A stretch of 64,000 nt of DNA. Origin: Corbicula japonica (taxonomy: Eukaryota; Mollusca; Bivalvia; Venerida; Cyrenidae). Positions 34,701 through 44,744 of the stretch are shown here, one piece after another. The notes beneath the pieces are model-generated. The model saw only the letters and a list, made by a program, of their open reading frames with translations, had not been told where the DNA came from and made no database searches. The DNA lies in assembly GCA_038501625.1 (NCBI GenBank), contig JAZAYU010000080.1, positions 1,798,001-1,862,000 of the forward strand, in the 5' to 3' direction. The position numbers and the translations under genes are program-made. The first letter of the stretch is position 1; the number at the start of each line of letters is the position of its first letter.

Positions 34701-35139
34701 GTAAAAATTTCAGAATGAATGATCAATGATTTGAGAAAAGTGTCAGTGAACGGTTATTTTGTCGTCGAAAGAGTTTTTAATGAACGTACAATGATTATTG
34801 TAAACGGCCTTCGAAATAATGTGGTTTTGCGGCTATATATAACATTTGTTGCTACTAAGAGGCTAGCCTTTAACATTGTTTGTGATGTACAGCATATGAA
34901 AATACAATTAAAATTATACGCACTATGACAAGTTCTATTCAGCATTTTCGAATTAGTTAAAAATTTAAAACTAATTGACATTAAACTTGTAATAGCACGG
35001 CTACTGTTTTTTTTCCGTAAGAAGCACGTGATATCCGACTGTCGCCTGTACAGGTACATGTATATTGCCATGGACTTCCTGTTAATTAGATATTCTCTTT
35101 AAGTGTCACTTTTCAAGATGACAGGTCATACACCAGTCA

Positions 35140-35310
35140 CCCCGAACATACTATATAAACTGGACTATTATTTTATTATTTTCACTCTGAAAGTACTATA
35201 TAAACTTGATTATTTAATTATTTTCACCGAACTTACTACATCAACTGGATTTTATTATATTCTCCCCGAACATACATTATAAACTGGACCATTGTTTTAG
35301 TATTTACATC
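35140..35310 (+). repeat. Short tandem repeats upstream of transposase
   Basis: About three diverged ~60-bp units with CCGAACATACTATATAAACT and TTATTATTTTCAC, ending 30 bp before the transposase ATG. They may hold its promoter (TATATAA-type words). Confidence 0.5.
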
Positions 35311-35341
35311 GCGCTTGTGCACATTATAAGCAGCATTTAAA

Positions 35342-36149
35342 ATGGGAAAAACACTTTCACATGATATTAAACTTGAAATAGTACGGTTACATAGGTCAGG
35401 AGAAAAAGCACGTGATATCCTACTGTTAATGAATTCAAGGGGAATAGAGATATCGCGGGGTCAAGTTGCTTACTTAATAAAGAATTACCAGAATGGATAT
35501 TTCAATCCTAACGAAATTTGTGTTACGCATCGTACTAAGTCAAAAATAAGTGTAAGAGACATTGAAATTGTTAGGGAATCTTTAAGTTCCAACGTGAATC
35601 AATCCAGTCGGGATCTTCACAAGTTATTGTTGAATGACGGCGCTGATATATCGCTAAGCACTACAAAAAGAGTGATTCAGGAAGCTGGATTTACTAGTGA
35701 TATTCCCAGATACGCTCAAATGGTAAAACACAATAACAAACAACCTCGGGTTGATTTTTGTAACTCCCTAATAACGAACAAAGACACTCTCAGTGACATT
35801 ATTTTTACGGATGAGAGCTCAATTCAGCTTCACAATAACAAAACCACATGTTATCGACTTAAAGGAAACAGAAACGCTGTCCTCCCAAAACCGAAACATC
35901 CCTTAAAAGTACATGTGTGGGGTGGAATTAGCAGGAGAGGGCCGACGCCACTACTGATTTTCGAAGGAATAATGGAAAGTACTTTCTTCACAAACAACAT
36001 ACTGCGTGACACACTGCTTCCGTTTGTGAACACTACTTATCCCGACGGTCACCGATTCCAACAAGATAATGATCCTAAACACAGGTCAAAGATATCTCGG
36101 GCGTTTATGGCAGATAATGGAATTAACTGGTGGAATGTTTGGCCATCGG
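35342..36149 (+). CDS. Tc1/mariner-like transposase, exon 1
   Basis: The start is ATG at 35342 (MGKTLSHDIKLEIVRLHRSG). Two N-terminal helix-turn-helix units (about 8-50 and 70-115) precede the RNase H-like DDE core. Asp157 is in IIFTDESS and Asp242 in QQDNDPKH. The exon ends WWNVWPS with one base of the next codon, at donor G|GTATAT. The frame is fully open. It cuts and pastes the element by binding its TIRs in the nucleus. The NGINWW(x)nP(x)ESPD context resembles the DD36E group of Tc1-like elements, but spacing differs (see exon 2). Confidence 0.92.
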
Positions 36150-36573
36150 GTATATAATTCGTTACAATATTTTCAGATTAAGAAATCAGAACCTGACAAG
36201 TCTGTTTTAACAAAAGTGGCTACAGGTGGCTGTTTAATTGTTTAAGAATGCGCCAAATGATGTTTCGAACTTAATAGTGTACACAAAATCCATGCGCTTA
36301 ATTTAAGGACAGTAATCATTGTACGTTCATCGATAAAAAATTATTTTAACGTGCACGAATAAAAACGCCATTAATATATCTTCTCACGTAAGAACAAAAA
36401 AGCAAAAACAAATCTTTAAAATCCCTAAAATTCTGTGGATTTATGTAAATTATTAAAAACTTTAAAAGATTATTTTTAGATCGAGCTATTTTTTCTTTCC
36501 TATTCCAACTTTTCATAACGTTTATGTTTTATAACATGACAGCTATAATTTGATGCCCATTTCTTTTTTACAG
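36150..36573 (+). other. Intron of the transposase gene
   Basis: 424 bp, AT-rich, GTATAT...TTTTTTACAG. It falls one residue before ESPDLNPIE, between the second Asp and the catalytic Glu. Reading through would add GI and a stop. Confidence 0.8.
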
Positions 36574-36896
36574 AGAGCCCAGATTTGAATCCCATCGAGA
36601 TGGTGTGGAACCAGTTGAAGAGAGATATAGCAAAGAAGGAACCTCGGACGAAAGAAGAACTCATCAACGCAATTCAGACATTCTGGAGCACTGCAATGAC
36701 TATAGAACAGTGCAACAGATACATTGATCATGTGTTTAAGGTTGCACCAGTCTGTGTACTAATGGGTGGAAATGCCACAAGCGATATCCCTAAGAAATTG
36801 TTGCCCGAACCATCCCGTGGTCGAAGTTTTGCATACTTCGCAGAAAGGCTTCTGGCACCTGATGTACAGCATAAAGCTACACTTCTTGGGTTGTGA
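36574..36896 (+). CDS. Tc1/mariner-like transposase, exon 2
   Basis: Splicing gives WPSESPDLNPIEMVW. The catalytic Glu278 lies 35 residues after Asp242, so the triad is DD35E rather than the classical DD34E. The remainder (KRDIAKKEPRTKEELINAIQ, QTFWSTAMTIEQCNRYIDHV) is the usual C-terminal helical part, and the protein ends HKATLLGL at 376 aa. Confidence 0.9.
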
Positions 36897-37019
36897 TTTT
36901 GGAAAACTAAAAACAGGGTTAATACTTTGTTCAAAATGAATACGACTTCGTAAGCTAATTGGGATTTGTACTCGTGTTTGTCAGTTGCACCGTACTCAGG
37001 CTCATCATATTGATTTAAC

Positions 37020-37240
37020 CTTAACTCCACCTATACAAAAGCTAACACATTTGTTAACAGTGTAGATCATCCTTGCCATCTAATCAGGATTTACAGTGTG
37101 CCTTTTCGATTTCTTATTTCGGACTGACCAAGAAACGACCAGTGCAGTTCCTGATTAGACGTTATGTTTAAAGCAGCTGATCTGAATCTTCACCAGTCAA
37201 CACTTGCGTTAAAACCCGTGTATATGTATTCTCTTATGTA
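37020..37240 (-). mobile_element. TTAA-MITE remnant inside the transposon
   Basis: Contains CAGTGTAGATCATCCTTGCC, a CCTTTTCGATTTCTTATTTC linker and GACCAGTGCAGTTCCTGATT. Terminal repeats are too decayed to place. Confidence 0.55.
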
Positions 37241-37329
37241 AATGTACTATATAGTGAGATATTCTAAATAAAATGCTAATCTGTCTTTTCGTTTTTAACA
37301 TTTACTTTGTAGGACAGCACAGATGATAA

Positions 37330-38165
37330 ATAGAAGATATCCGAAAGCGGGTCGCAAAGAGATACCGAACTACAGAAAGCGACTTGCGTTATGTTATAAG
37401 TGATATCTTTTTTATTAATTGTGATGATATAATGAATATTGATGAATAAAGATGTTGATGTTAAAATTCAGAATTTTCTTTTGAAATTTTAAAAATGACC
37501 TTAAATATGCTTACTTAATATTTCGTCACATACCAAATTCGCAAAGAGATTCTAAACTAACCGAAAAGCGTTCTCTTAAAGTGTAATTTTAATTTTTGTT
37601 TATCTGGGGAAATCCAGTATAACATGTACGAGTCCAAATTGTGAAAACATATGGCCTACAATCAAACGCTGAAATAATATGATTTTGATGTCTGTATATT
37701 TGGCGGTAAAAAAATAATTTGCACGAAATACACGCTTTTTTTGTTCGCCGCATACATCATCAACATAATTATGACGTACAATCACACGATGACAATACGT
37801 CAGGCATGCAGTGAAATGCTTGATTTGCACGAATTACACACTTAAAAATAAATATTCAATATTGTACATTCATTACCATTTATTAAAGATTCATGCTATA
37901 TTTAGGATATAGATATGTTCAAGCCGATTTCGGTATACTATGTGACATTTAAGACATATAAAAAAATGTAAGTACCCATATCTACAGTCATTTTTGCAAT
38001 TTCAAATAACATTACTTAATTAAATCTTTATGTCAATGAACATTCTTTTTATAATCCCAATTAATAAAAAAGGAACTGATAACTGGGGAAAATGAATTTT
38101 AAAAGTCGCTCTCGGTAGTTCGGTATCTCTTTGCGACCCGCTTTCGGATATTCGCTCGCTTACTT
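37330..38165. mobile_element. Long-TIR element nested in the transposon
   Basis: ATATCCGAAAGCGGGTCGCA (about 37339) and its inverted copy TGCGACCCGCTTTCGGATAT (about 38134) begin imperfect arms of roughly 150 bp, with CTTTTTTATTAATTG inward on one side and CAATTAATAAAAAAGG on the other. A diverged direct repeat of its right part follows at 38225-38465. Confidence 0.6.
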
Positions 38166-38628
38166 TTTGAGCAAGTTTTATGAAAATTTAAATAATAAAT
38201 ACGTAGTAAGATGTCAAAATGAACATTTTTTTAAATTAAAACAATGTATCTAAGATTTACGCCATATTTTAGATATAAATAGGAAGATTACCGGTCGATT
38301 TCGGTTGGTGGCGTACAATGTTAGTAAGCACACCTTCGGTCATTTTTACAATTTCAAATCAAATTTCTGAATTGAATCATCTTTATTTTAATGAACATTC
38401 ATTGTATAATCACAATTATTATAAAAAATCATTAATAACTGGGAAAATGAATTTATAAAGTTGAATTTGGTAATCGATTTCGGTAGGTTTCGGTAATTGG
38501 GTCGATTTTGGTAAAATTGGGAGACCGACTTGTAAGTAAACATTTTTTTCTCAATAATAGTGTATGTTTATGATATATCTTAAAAGCGTAAATGTCTTTA
38601 TATGTTCATTTATTTAAATGTGTCTTAC

Positions 38629-38736
38629 CATGTCATCCGTGTTAAAGAATCCTGCACTTCGCACCTGAAGTTTCTGGTCACACTCATATTTCACTAAAAA
38701 ATGTGAGTCTCTCTTCGTAACTTGGCGCAACGACAT
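38629..38736 (-). CDS. BEN-domain protein, exon 1
   Basis: On -, ATG at 38736 opens MSLRQVTKRDSHFLVKYECD, then QKLQVRSAGFFNTDDM, with donor ATG|GTAAGA; 36 codons in phase 0. Its intron (38628-34576) contains the transposase on the other strand. Phases of all three exons are 0-0-0. The start is the first in-frame ATG and no better one is evident upstream. Confidence 0.72.
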
Positions 38737-39766
38737 GTTCAGTGCACAGATGTATCCACAAATTTGAAACTCACACACAGTGTATTTGATAATTTACACA
38801 AATAATGATGATAATAATGATTGAATATTTAAAACTTCATACACTGATAACTCCAGAGTTTGAATCACAGAATACGAAATTAAGTATGCTTTGCAATATA
38901 CACGTACTTTATTGAAAGACAGAAGGTTGTGATAAGGCTAGAGGATTCTGAAGCTTTTAAGCAAATGTTGAGGCATGACATGTTGTGCTCATAATCGTGT
39001 TTGTGCAACATGCTAGCGGTAAACTTTTGATTTAGGTTGAGTAAACAAATAAGCCGCCTTTGATGATTATTATTTAAAAAAGGCAATTAAAAATGGCATG
39101 TTGTGCTCGCCATCAAGTTTGAGCCACTTGTTAACGGCACTGTTTTGATCAACCTACAGTAAACAGGTGTGCCGACTTAGATAATTAGTAATTACTGACT
39201 TTAATGGCAATCATCAAGAAGCAATTATACTCGAGTAGGACAACATGGTGCACGTTGAAATGTAAATTGTCTACTCAATACCGCTGTTAATTATGCGCTG
39301 ATGAATTAGTCACATGTCAATCAAAAATTGACAACTTACGAGATGAAAAATTAAACAAGAATGATTGGTATATTTTATATTTCTTATATAGATTATATTT
39401 CTACATTCTACATTCTATAATCAAAAGAAAGCTGAATAAACATCCTTAGAAACCAATATAAAATTAATGTATGCTGGTTTTAACTACAATGTCATCATTA
39501 TTACTCTTTTTTAGGCATTAAAATATATGTTTCAAAATGAACCGATGACAAATATTTTCGGCATTAATATTTGATACGTTTTATAAACTTATGTAATATC
39601 GATGGGCTGTTAACAGAAGAATAAGAGAAAAATAAAACGTTCTTGCTTTATAAATTTATTCACGATAGTTTAACAGTACTTTTCTTACATGTAAAACACA
39701 AAAATACATTGTATTGAACCAGAAAACATGTATGACAAAATAGGAACATTTACAAATATCCTAAGG
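38737..39766. other. Transposon interior, upstream of BEN gene
   Basis: No coding sequence. AT-rich with the repeated phrase GGCATG(A/T)(C/T)(A/G)TGTTGTGCTC at about 38973 and 39093. The BEN-gene promoter should lie here. Confidence 0.4.
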
Positions 39767-39943
39767 GCTCATCACCGCGTTTCACCGCGACTTCGTCGCG
39801 CGGAATCGCGGTGATTTGCAATCAAAAAGATCGCGGTGACATTTCATCCGATCACCCGTGATCACCCGAAAAAAATTGGATATCGCGCTGACAGTGAAAC
39901 GCGGTGATGAGTGAAAAATGTAAAAGACACCCGAGCTGTACTG
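39767..39943 (-). repeat. Right terminal inverted repeat and subterminal repeat block
   Basis: ATCACCGCGTTTCACCGCGA, AATCGCGGTGATTT, GATCGCGGTGACATTT and AACGCGGTGATGAG precede the 33-bp TIR that ends GAGCTGTACTG at 39943. Confidence 0.82.
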
Positions 39944-40127
39944 TATTTTATTTCAATTGTAACATGACATTACTTGCCTTACAAAGCACCTAAATGCTCG
40001 TACAGTTTGTGAACCAGTTTTGATTATGAAGCAGTTCCAGTTAACTTTTTATATTTGACTTATTTCCTTCCCATTATATGGAAATATTTCAGTAGAATGA
40101 AAATGGTAATTAAGTCGCCCTTGCCAT

Positions 40128-40157
40128 CATGGCACATATATAGAGGAAAGGGTTACA
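40128..40157 (+). mobile_element. TTAA-MITE 3' tip next to PAR-3 exon 3
   Basis: CACATATATAGAGGAAAGGGTTA is a right terminal repeat without the rest of the element. It lies about 25 bp before the acceptor. Confidence 0.55.
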
Positions 40158-40182
40158 TCAGGGTAATATGTCTGATTTTCAG

Positions 40183-40381
40183 TTGATAGCAGACTTCGAG
40201 GAACAGGGAGGTCCTAGATCACATCACAATGGAGGAGATGGGCAGAGTGTCAGCTCAGCGGGGACAGGCAGCCCCGATATATTTGCTGCCGCAGAGCTAG
40301 CCAATCAGAAGACACACCACCGGGGGTACTCGTTTGACAGTGGTCATGATGTGATCGTAACAGATATAGATATAACATCAG
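40183..40381 (+). CDS. PARD3: PAR-3 exon 3: end of N-terminal domain and linker
   Basis: The acceptor is CTGATTTTCAG and the donor TCAG|GTAAAG. It reads LIADFEEQGGPRSHHNGGDG, then QSVSSAGTGSPDIFAAAELA, and ends VIVTDIDITSG. The LxAxFxEQ, GGDG and STGTxSPxIF blocks match vertebrate PAR-3 in order. The ATG in the flanking intron at 40168 is spurious. Confidence 0.92.
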
Positions 40382-40542
40382 GTAAAGCTGTGCCAGAACT
40401 GACTATTGTATTGTTTAAATGTTACTGTTGTCATCCAGAAATTACGATAAATTTTCATTCTTAATTCTGTAAATTCATGTACAAGAATGTGATAAATTGA
40501 TTGAAAATTGCAGATAATTATGTAGAGAATATTGATGATCAT

Positions 40543-40759
40543 TTAACCCTTTCCACCATTATATATGCATTTTTATGCATCAGCGACCAGTGTAGATCCA
40601 GATCAGGATCTGCGCTGATCGCATTTTGATCAGAAATAACCTAATGAATAAAAAAGCAAACAATTTAATTCCTGATCAGACAGCATGGGTGTGCCAGCTG
40701 ATCTGGATCTAAACTGTTCGCCCACGCAATAAAGGTGTATATATGGAGGAAAGGGTTAA
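40543..40759 (+). mobile_element. TTAA-MITE
   Basis: TTAACCCTTTCCACCATTAT to TATGGAGGAAAGGGTTAA; the first hairpin has lost its tip (CCAGATCAGGATCTGCGCTG). In PAR-3 intron 3. Confidence 0.9.
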
Positions 40760-40941
40760 GCAAAGCTTTGTACAACAACTTTTACCAAGCGTTAGTAGAA
40801 CTTTGCTTTGTTATGACATCCTAAGGCCAATCCTTAGATCTTAAGGGTCGTAGCTGACCACGGACTGTTCTATGAGTGAAAATTAATGTTTACAATGCTA
40901 AAACAAATACTTGGTCAATAAATGAAGATTGTGGTTTTTAG

Positions 40942-41045
40942 GGACTGGTCTCACAGTAAGGCGAGGGAGTGAACCAGCACTGAATGCCCTCGAGGATGAA
41001 AGCCTCTCTCCCAGAACTAAAGATAAACATGAAACAAAAGCTGCG
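40942..41045 (+). CDS. PARD3: PAR-3 exon 4: linker with predicted 14-3-3 site
   Basis: The acceptor is GGTTTTTAG and the donor GCG|GTAAGT. It reads GTGLTVRRGSEPALNALEDE, then SLSPRTKDKHETKAA. (L/H)xVRRxS(E/D)PAL corresponds to the PAR-1-phosphorylated, 14-3-3-binding site of PAR-3 (Ser144 in mammals; about Ser153 here). Confidence 0.9.
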
Positions 41046-41212
41046 GTAAGTTCCACTTCTTTCTGGCATTTTTTAAAAGTAATTTGGATTTCTGTGTCAA
41101 AATGGTGGCATTTGAAGTGCCTAGTTTTAAACATCATAATTATTATACAGATGTTTTAAGCAATATCCCACAGACTTAAGGGTTAAACTATTAATTTCTT
41201 AACCCAGGGCCC

Positions 41213-41348
41213 AAGATCATAAAACTAAGTTTGGAGATCAGTCTCAAATCTCAAGCATCTGATTGGCTGAAATGGCGACTGGTCGCCATTTCAGCCAATC
41301 AGATGCTTGAGGTTTGAGACTGATCTCCAAACTTAGTTTTATGATCTT
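41213..41348. repeat. P136 palindromic MITE, full copy, variant ends
   Basis: 136 bp with AAGATCATAAAACTAAG / CTTAGTTTTATGATCTT ends and GGAGATCAG / CTGATCTCC instead of GGAAACCAG / CTGGTTTCC. Both arms carry matching changes. Confidence 0.92.
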
Positions 41349-41358
41349 GGACCCTGTA

Positions 41359-41576
41359 CTCCATAAAAACGTGTTTTAACATATATGTGGTCAGTGAAGA
41401 TTAAGATTAATGGGCACATCCATGCTGTATGATCTGGATCAACACTGGTCGCATCTTGGTCAGAAGATACCTAATTAATCTAAAAGCTAGTGTAGATCCT
41501 GATAAGACAGCACAGATATGCCTGCTGATCTGGATCTACACTGTTTGCTCAAGCAGATAAGGTGTTTCTATGGGTT
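41359..41576 (+). mobile_element. TTAA-MITE, diverged
   Basis: CTCCATAAAAACGTGTTTTAAC start, linker TTGGTCAGAAGATACC, and a well-kept second hairpin ending in GATCTACACTGTTTGC. Confidence 0.7.
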
Positions 41577-41900
41577 AATTTGAAAGTAAACCAGGCTGTA
41601 GAAACCATCACCTGTTCTAGCTTTGCACATTATAATCTGTCAACATGTTACTGACATATTATGTAAATAATACTGAGTTAATTGTCAAAATGATGGCTAG
41701 CTTGAAGTGTCCAGTCACATCAGTTTATGCAGATTTTGTTTGTTAATTAAAATGAGCTACAGTTAATATGTACACCTACACAGGAGTATGAATACTGGGT
41801 ATATACTGATATGGTTAAAATTAATAAAAACAAAAAGCAACAGAAACATGTCTTTGCTTTCCATACCAACTGACCTTATGATTAAATGTCATTAAATAAG
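41577..41900. other. PAR-3 intron 4; no feature seen
   Basis: AT-rich, no coding or repeat signal. Confidence 0.4.
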
Positions 41901-42041
41901 TTAACCCTTTGATCCATATCTATTGGTTTTATCACACATGTGGACAGTGTAAATCCAGATCAGCTGGCTTAGGCTATTCAGTTATTTCTGACCAAGAAGT
42001 GGGCATGGATGTGCTGGCTGATGTATGGAGCAAAGGATTAA
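41901..42041 (+). mobile_element. Internally deleted TTAA-MITE
   Basis: TTAACCCTTTGATCCATATC, one arm (CAGTGTAAATCCAGATCAGC), linker, then GGATGTGCTGGCTGATGTAT and GGATTAA. The hairpin partners are deleted. Confidence 0.7.
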
Positions 42042-42391
42042 TTGTATGGGAGGCACTCAGAAAAGATTTGAGTCATAGAACCCTAAAGTACTGGTCCCTC
42101 TGTACTGTTACTGTATGACAATGTGCTATTGATGCCACTGGGGGATAATGTAGCCTGCCTTAATGAAAAGCTTGCTCAGTTATAATTACAGAGAGAAGAT
42201 GTTCTATGCAGTTTGAATGGTGGTAACTTGCTACAGCACTCTCATTGTTTCAAATTGATTTGTGATAGTCAATAACTGAATTAGCCAAATTAATTCCTGA
42301 GGGAAATTTTGAACATGGCATCACCAAATCATCCTGTTACTGGTGGACTGTCTTTTGTTTCAGTAATTGTCATTCTGTTCCTTGTTTAGTT
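42042..42391. other. PAR-3 intron 4; no feature seen
   Basis: AT-rich, nothing recognised. Confidence 0.4.
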
Positions 42392-42599
42392 TTAACCCTT
42401 TTCTTGATATATACCCATTTTTACCCACATGCGACCAGTGTGGATACAGATCAGGATCTGCACTGGTTGCATTTTGGTCAGAAATAACCTAATGAATCAA
42501 AAAGCGAACAGTTTATATCCTGGCACGGATGTGCCGGCTGATCTGGATCTAAACTGTTCGTCCTGGAAATAAAGGTGTATCTATACAGGAAAGGATTAA
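42392..42599 (+). mobile_element. TTAA-MITE
   Basis: TTAACCCTTTTCTTGATATA to ATACAGGAAAGGATTAA; both hairpins have shortened tips. Confidence 0.85.
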
Positions 42600-42780
42600 A
42601 TGTACATGTAGCTTTTATGCAGGATTTCCAGAAAGGGGTTTCATTTTGGGCAATCTGAGGGTAGTTACTATGATACTTTCCTACTTTCTTACCAAAAATC
42701 CCAAAGACAATTAAATATTGCTGACAGAAATGGGGTTCAAGCAAACCTACTGAACCCTCTCTGGATCCGCCCCTGAGTGT
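42600..42780 (-). repeat. Dispersed GGATCC-rich repeat
   Basis: On -, ACTCAGGGGCGGATCCAGAG starts the copy and GGTTTGCTTGAACCCCATTT follows; relatives are at 18480 and 29376. Confidence 0.55.
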
Positions 42781-43249
42781 AGACCCACATTATGTTCGTT
42801 TACTGGCTGATCTTTATCTTAACCATATGAGATTGTAGCAGGGTAAGATGGGACCAACTTGTCAAAATTTTGTTAAGTGAAATATTTCACAAATGACAAT
42901 GATTGGCCACAGGGCATGCTAGGCAAAGTGGAATGCACTTGTATAAATTGAAATTATAATTAATTTGTAAAAATAAATCTAAAATGATGAAACAAATATC
43001 AGTGAACAGTAAGTTTTTATAAAGTATGAACTACATGATGTAGTTTTCAATACTTTGTGGATCCATAAAAAGTTTTGTTGAAATTATTGTGATTAATGTT
43101 GCAACATTGGTTTAATTAGTCAATAAATTTGTAGGGCATTATTCTTATACTACAGTTTTGCTACTTTTGAAAATTCAAACATTTTATGCACTTGAAATGT
43201 CAGGTGTCACAATGTTCTCCTTGGCAGTTGTAAAATGTGTGTATGTTAA

Positions 43250-43470
43250 TTCTTTACTCCATATAGATGCCTTTATAATATGAAATGGGTGAACAGTATA
43301 GATCCAGATCAGCTGGCATATCTGATCAGGATATATATTGCCGCCTTTAGATTCAGTTGGTTATTTCTGACCAAGAAGCAAACATTGTAGATCCAGATCA
43401 GACTACATGGATGTGTCAGCTGATCTACACTGTTCACCTATGTGATAAAAAGTGAATGATATTCAAGAGT
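43250..43470 (-). mobile_element. TTAA-MITE, diverged
   Basis: TTCTTTACTCCATATAGATG start, two eroded hairpins around GTTGGTTATTTCTGACC. Confidence 0.65.
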
Positions 43471-43734
43471 AGAAAAAAACCCTAAACAAGCCCTGATGAT
43501 GTGGATGTATTGAGTAAAGATTAAAACGCATCACCTGCAGCTTAGTCAGGAGCTGCGCACTCGGTGTTACATAGCAGTCATCTCCTTATTTAAAATTTGT
43601 GAATATTAATGATAAAGTTTGTTTATACCTGTGAACATTTAACTGGTGGAGTGTTACTTCAGATTTTAAACCTGTCTTAAATTGTTTACCGTTATATTCA
43701 AGGTGTGGGAAAAACAGAATTTAGTAGTATTTTC

Positions 43735-43955
43735 TCTCTATATATATGGGTTTTCACATAATTATGCAACATTAATAGGCCCAGATCAGCAGGCATTTTC
43801 ATGCCATCTGCTCTTGAACTACTATGGTCACTTCTTGGTCAGAAATAACTTTATTGATCTCAATGAACAGTGTGGAGCCTGATCAGATAGCATGGATGTG
43901 CCAGCTGATCTGGGTTTACACTGTTTGCATTATTGTGGTATAACATACACATGAG
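43735..43955 (+). mobile_element. TTAA-MITE remnant truncated by the adjacent element
   Basis: CTCTATATATATGGG start and second hairpin GAGCCTGATCAGATAG/CAGCTGATCTGGGTTTACAC; its end is lost at the insertion site of 43958-44742. Confidence 0.6.
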
Positions 43956-43957
43956 TA

Positions 43958-44742
43958 CAGTCGAGTCGCGATTTTACGAATCGCGATTTTACGAAATAAC
44001 GGTATACTACGAAGAAGGCGGTCGGTCCCATTCGTTTTCCTTCTTTGTTCAATATAAAAAAGATGCGATCGAACGAAACGCGATTTAACGAAAAATGCGA
44101 TTTAGCGAATAATTATGACAGTCCCTTATGCTTATTTACAATGTTATAAAGAAAGATGCAATTTTACGAATTTCGGTCTGACAGGTGATTTTCACACCTT
44201 TTAGAGCGATATCTGTTTTTTGTATTGTTGACCAATTATCGACCCAAGCAGATGTGACACGAAATGCTCTGTTAACAACCATCAGGCGTGATTGGTTGTA
44301 ACAAACAGTTTGAGTGATTAAATATCAAATGTTTAAAATTGTATAAAATATGAAACACGTGAATTGCTTGTAATTCTACTACTACCATTTAATTCTGCAT
44401 AATATCATTACAACGGCGATTATTAATTCAGTAAATTGATGTCAGCATTCTGAGAAATTCAGTGCGGGGCCCAGTTTTTTTCAGGGGAGGATAGCTGAAT
44501 CTGAATTTTAATTGATTAATGATAAATTGTAATTTTGCAATAAACATAACTAATGCGGACATTTCTTTGTCTTTTTATTTATTGACCTTGACATATCACA
44601 ACAATAACACATAACATCATATAACATTGACGATTGCGGCGGTAAACAACCAAAACTATCAAAAATGCGATACTACGAAAAATGCGATTTTACGAATAAT
44701 CGGCTTGGTCCGGTGCCTATTCGTAAAATCGCGACCAGACTG
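43958..44742. mobile_element. Pogo/Tigger-like non-autonomous element
   Basis: 785 bp with ends CAGTCGAGTCGCGATTTTAC and GTAAAATCGCGACCAGACTG, flanked by TA on both sides. GCGATTTTACGAA-type words repeat inside both ends (43969-44110 and 44666-44728). CAGT + GATT(TA)ACGAA ends resemble pogo/Tigger families. No transposase frame. Confidence 0.75.
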
Positions 44743-44744
44743 TA

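Larger units (their letters stand above)
30923..39943. mobile_element. 9.0-kb Tc1/mariner-like transposon with BEN-domain cargo gene
   Basis: The ends are perfect inverted repeats of 33 bp (starting CAGTACAGCTCGGGTGTC, 30923-30955 and 39911-39943), flanked by TA (30921-30922, 39944-39945). Inside each end, for about 150-200 bp, CACCGCG/CGCGGTG words recur in both orientations, many followed by ATT or ATC. The interior holds a two-exon DD35E transposase on + and a three-exon BEN-domain gene on -, with the transposase in the BEN gene's first intron. A TA target and CAGT ends fit the IS630-Tc1-mariner superfamily, but those elements are normally 1-3 kb, so the size and cargo are unusual. Identical TIRs and open coding frames suggest recent activity. 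The link between these TIRs and this transposase is inferred from position and target site. Confidence 0.82.

Noticed and set aside
35342..36157. Transposase as a broken pseudogene (stop at 36157)
   Set aside because: The stop lies in a canonical GT-AG intron, and splicing restores the expected SPDLNPIE motif in frame.
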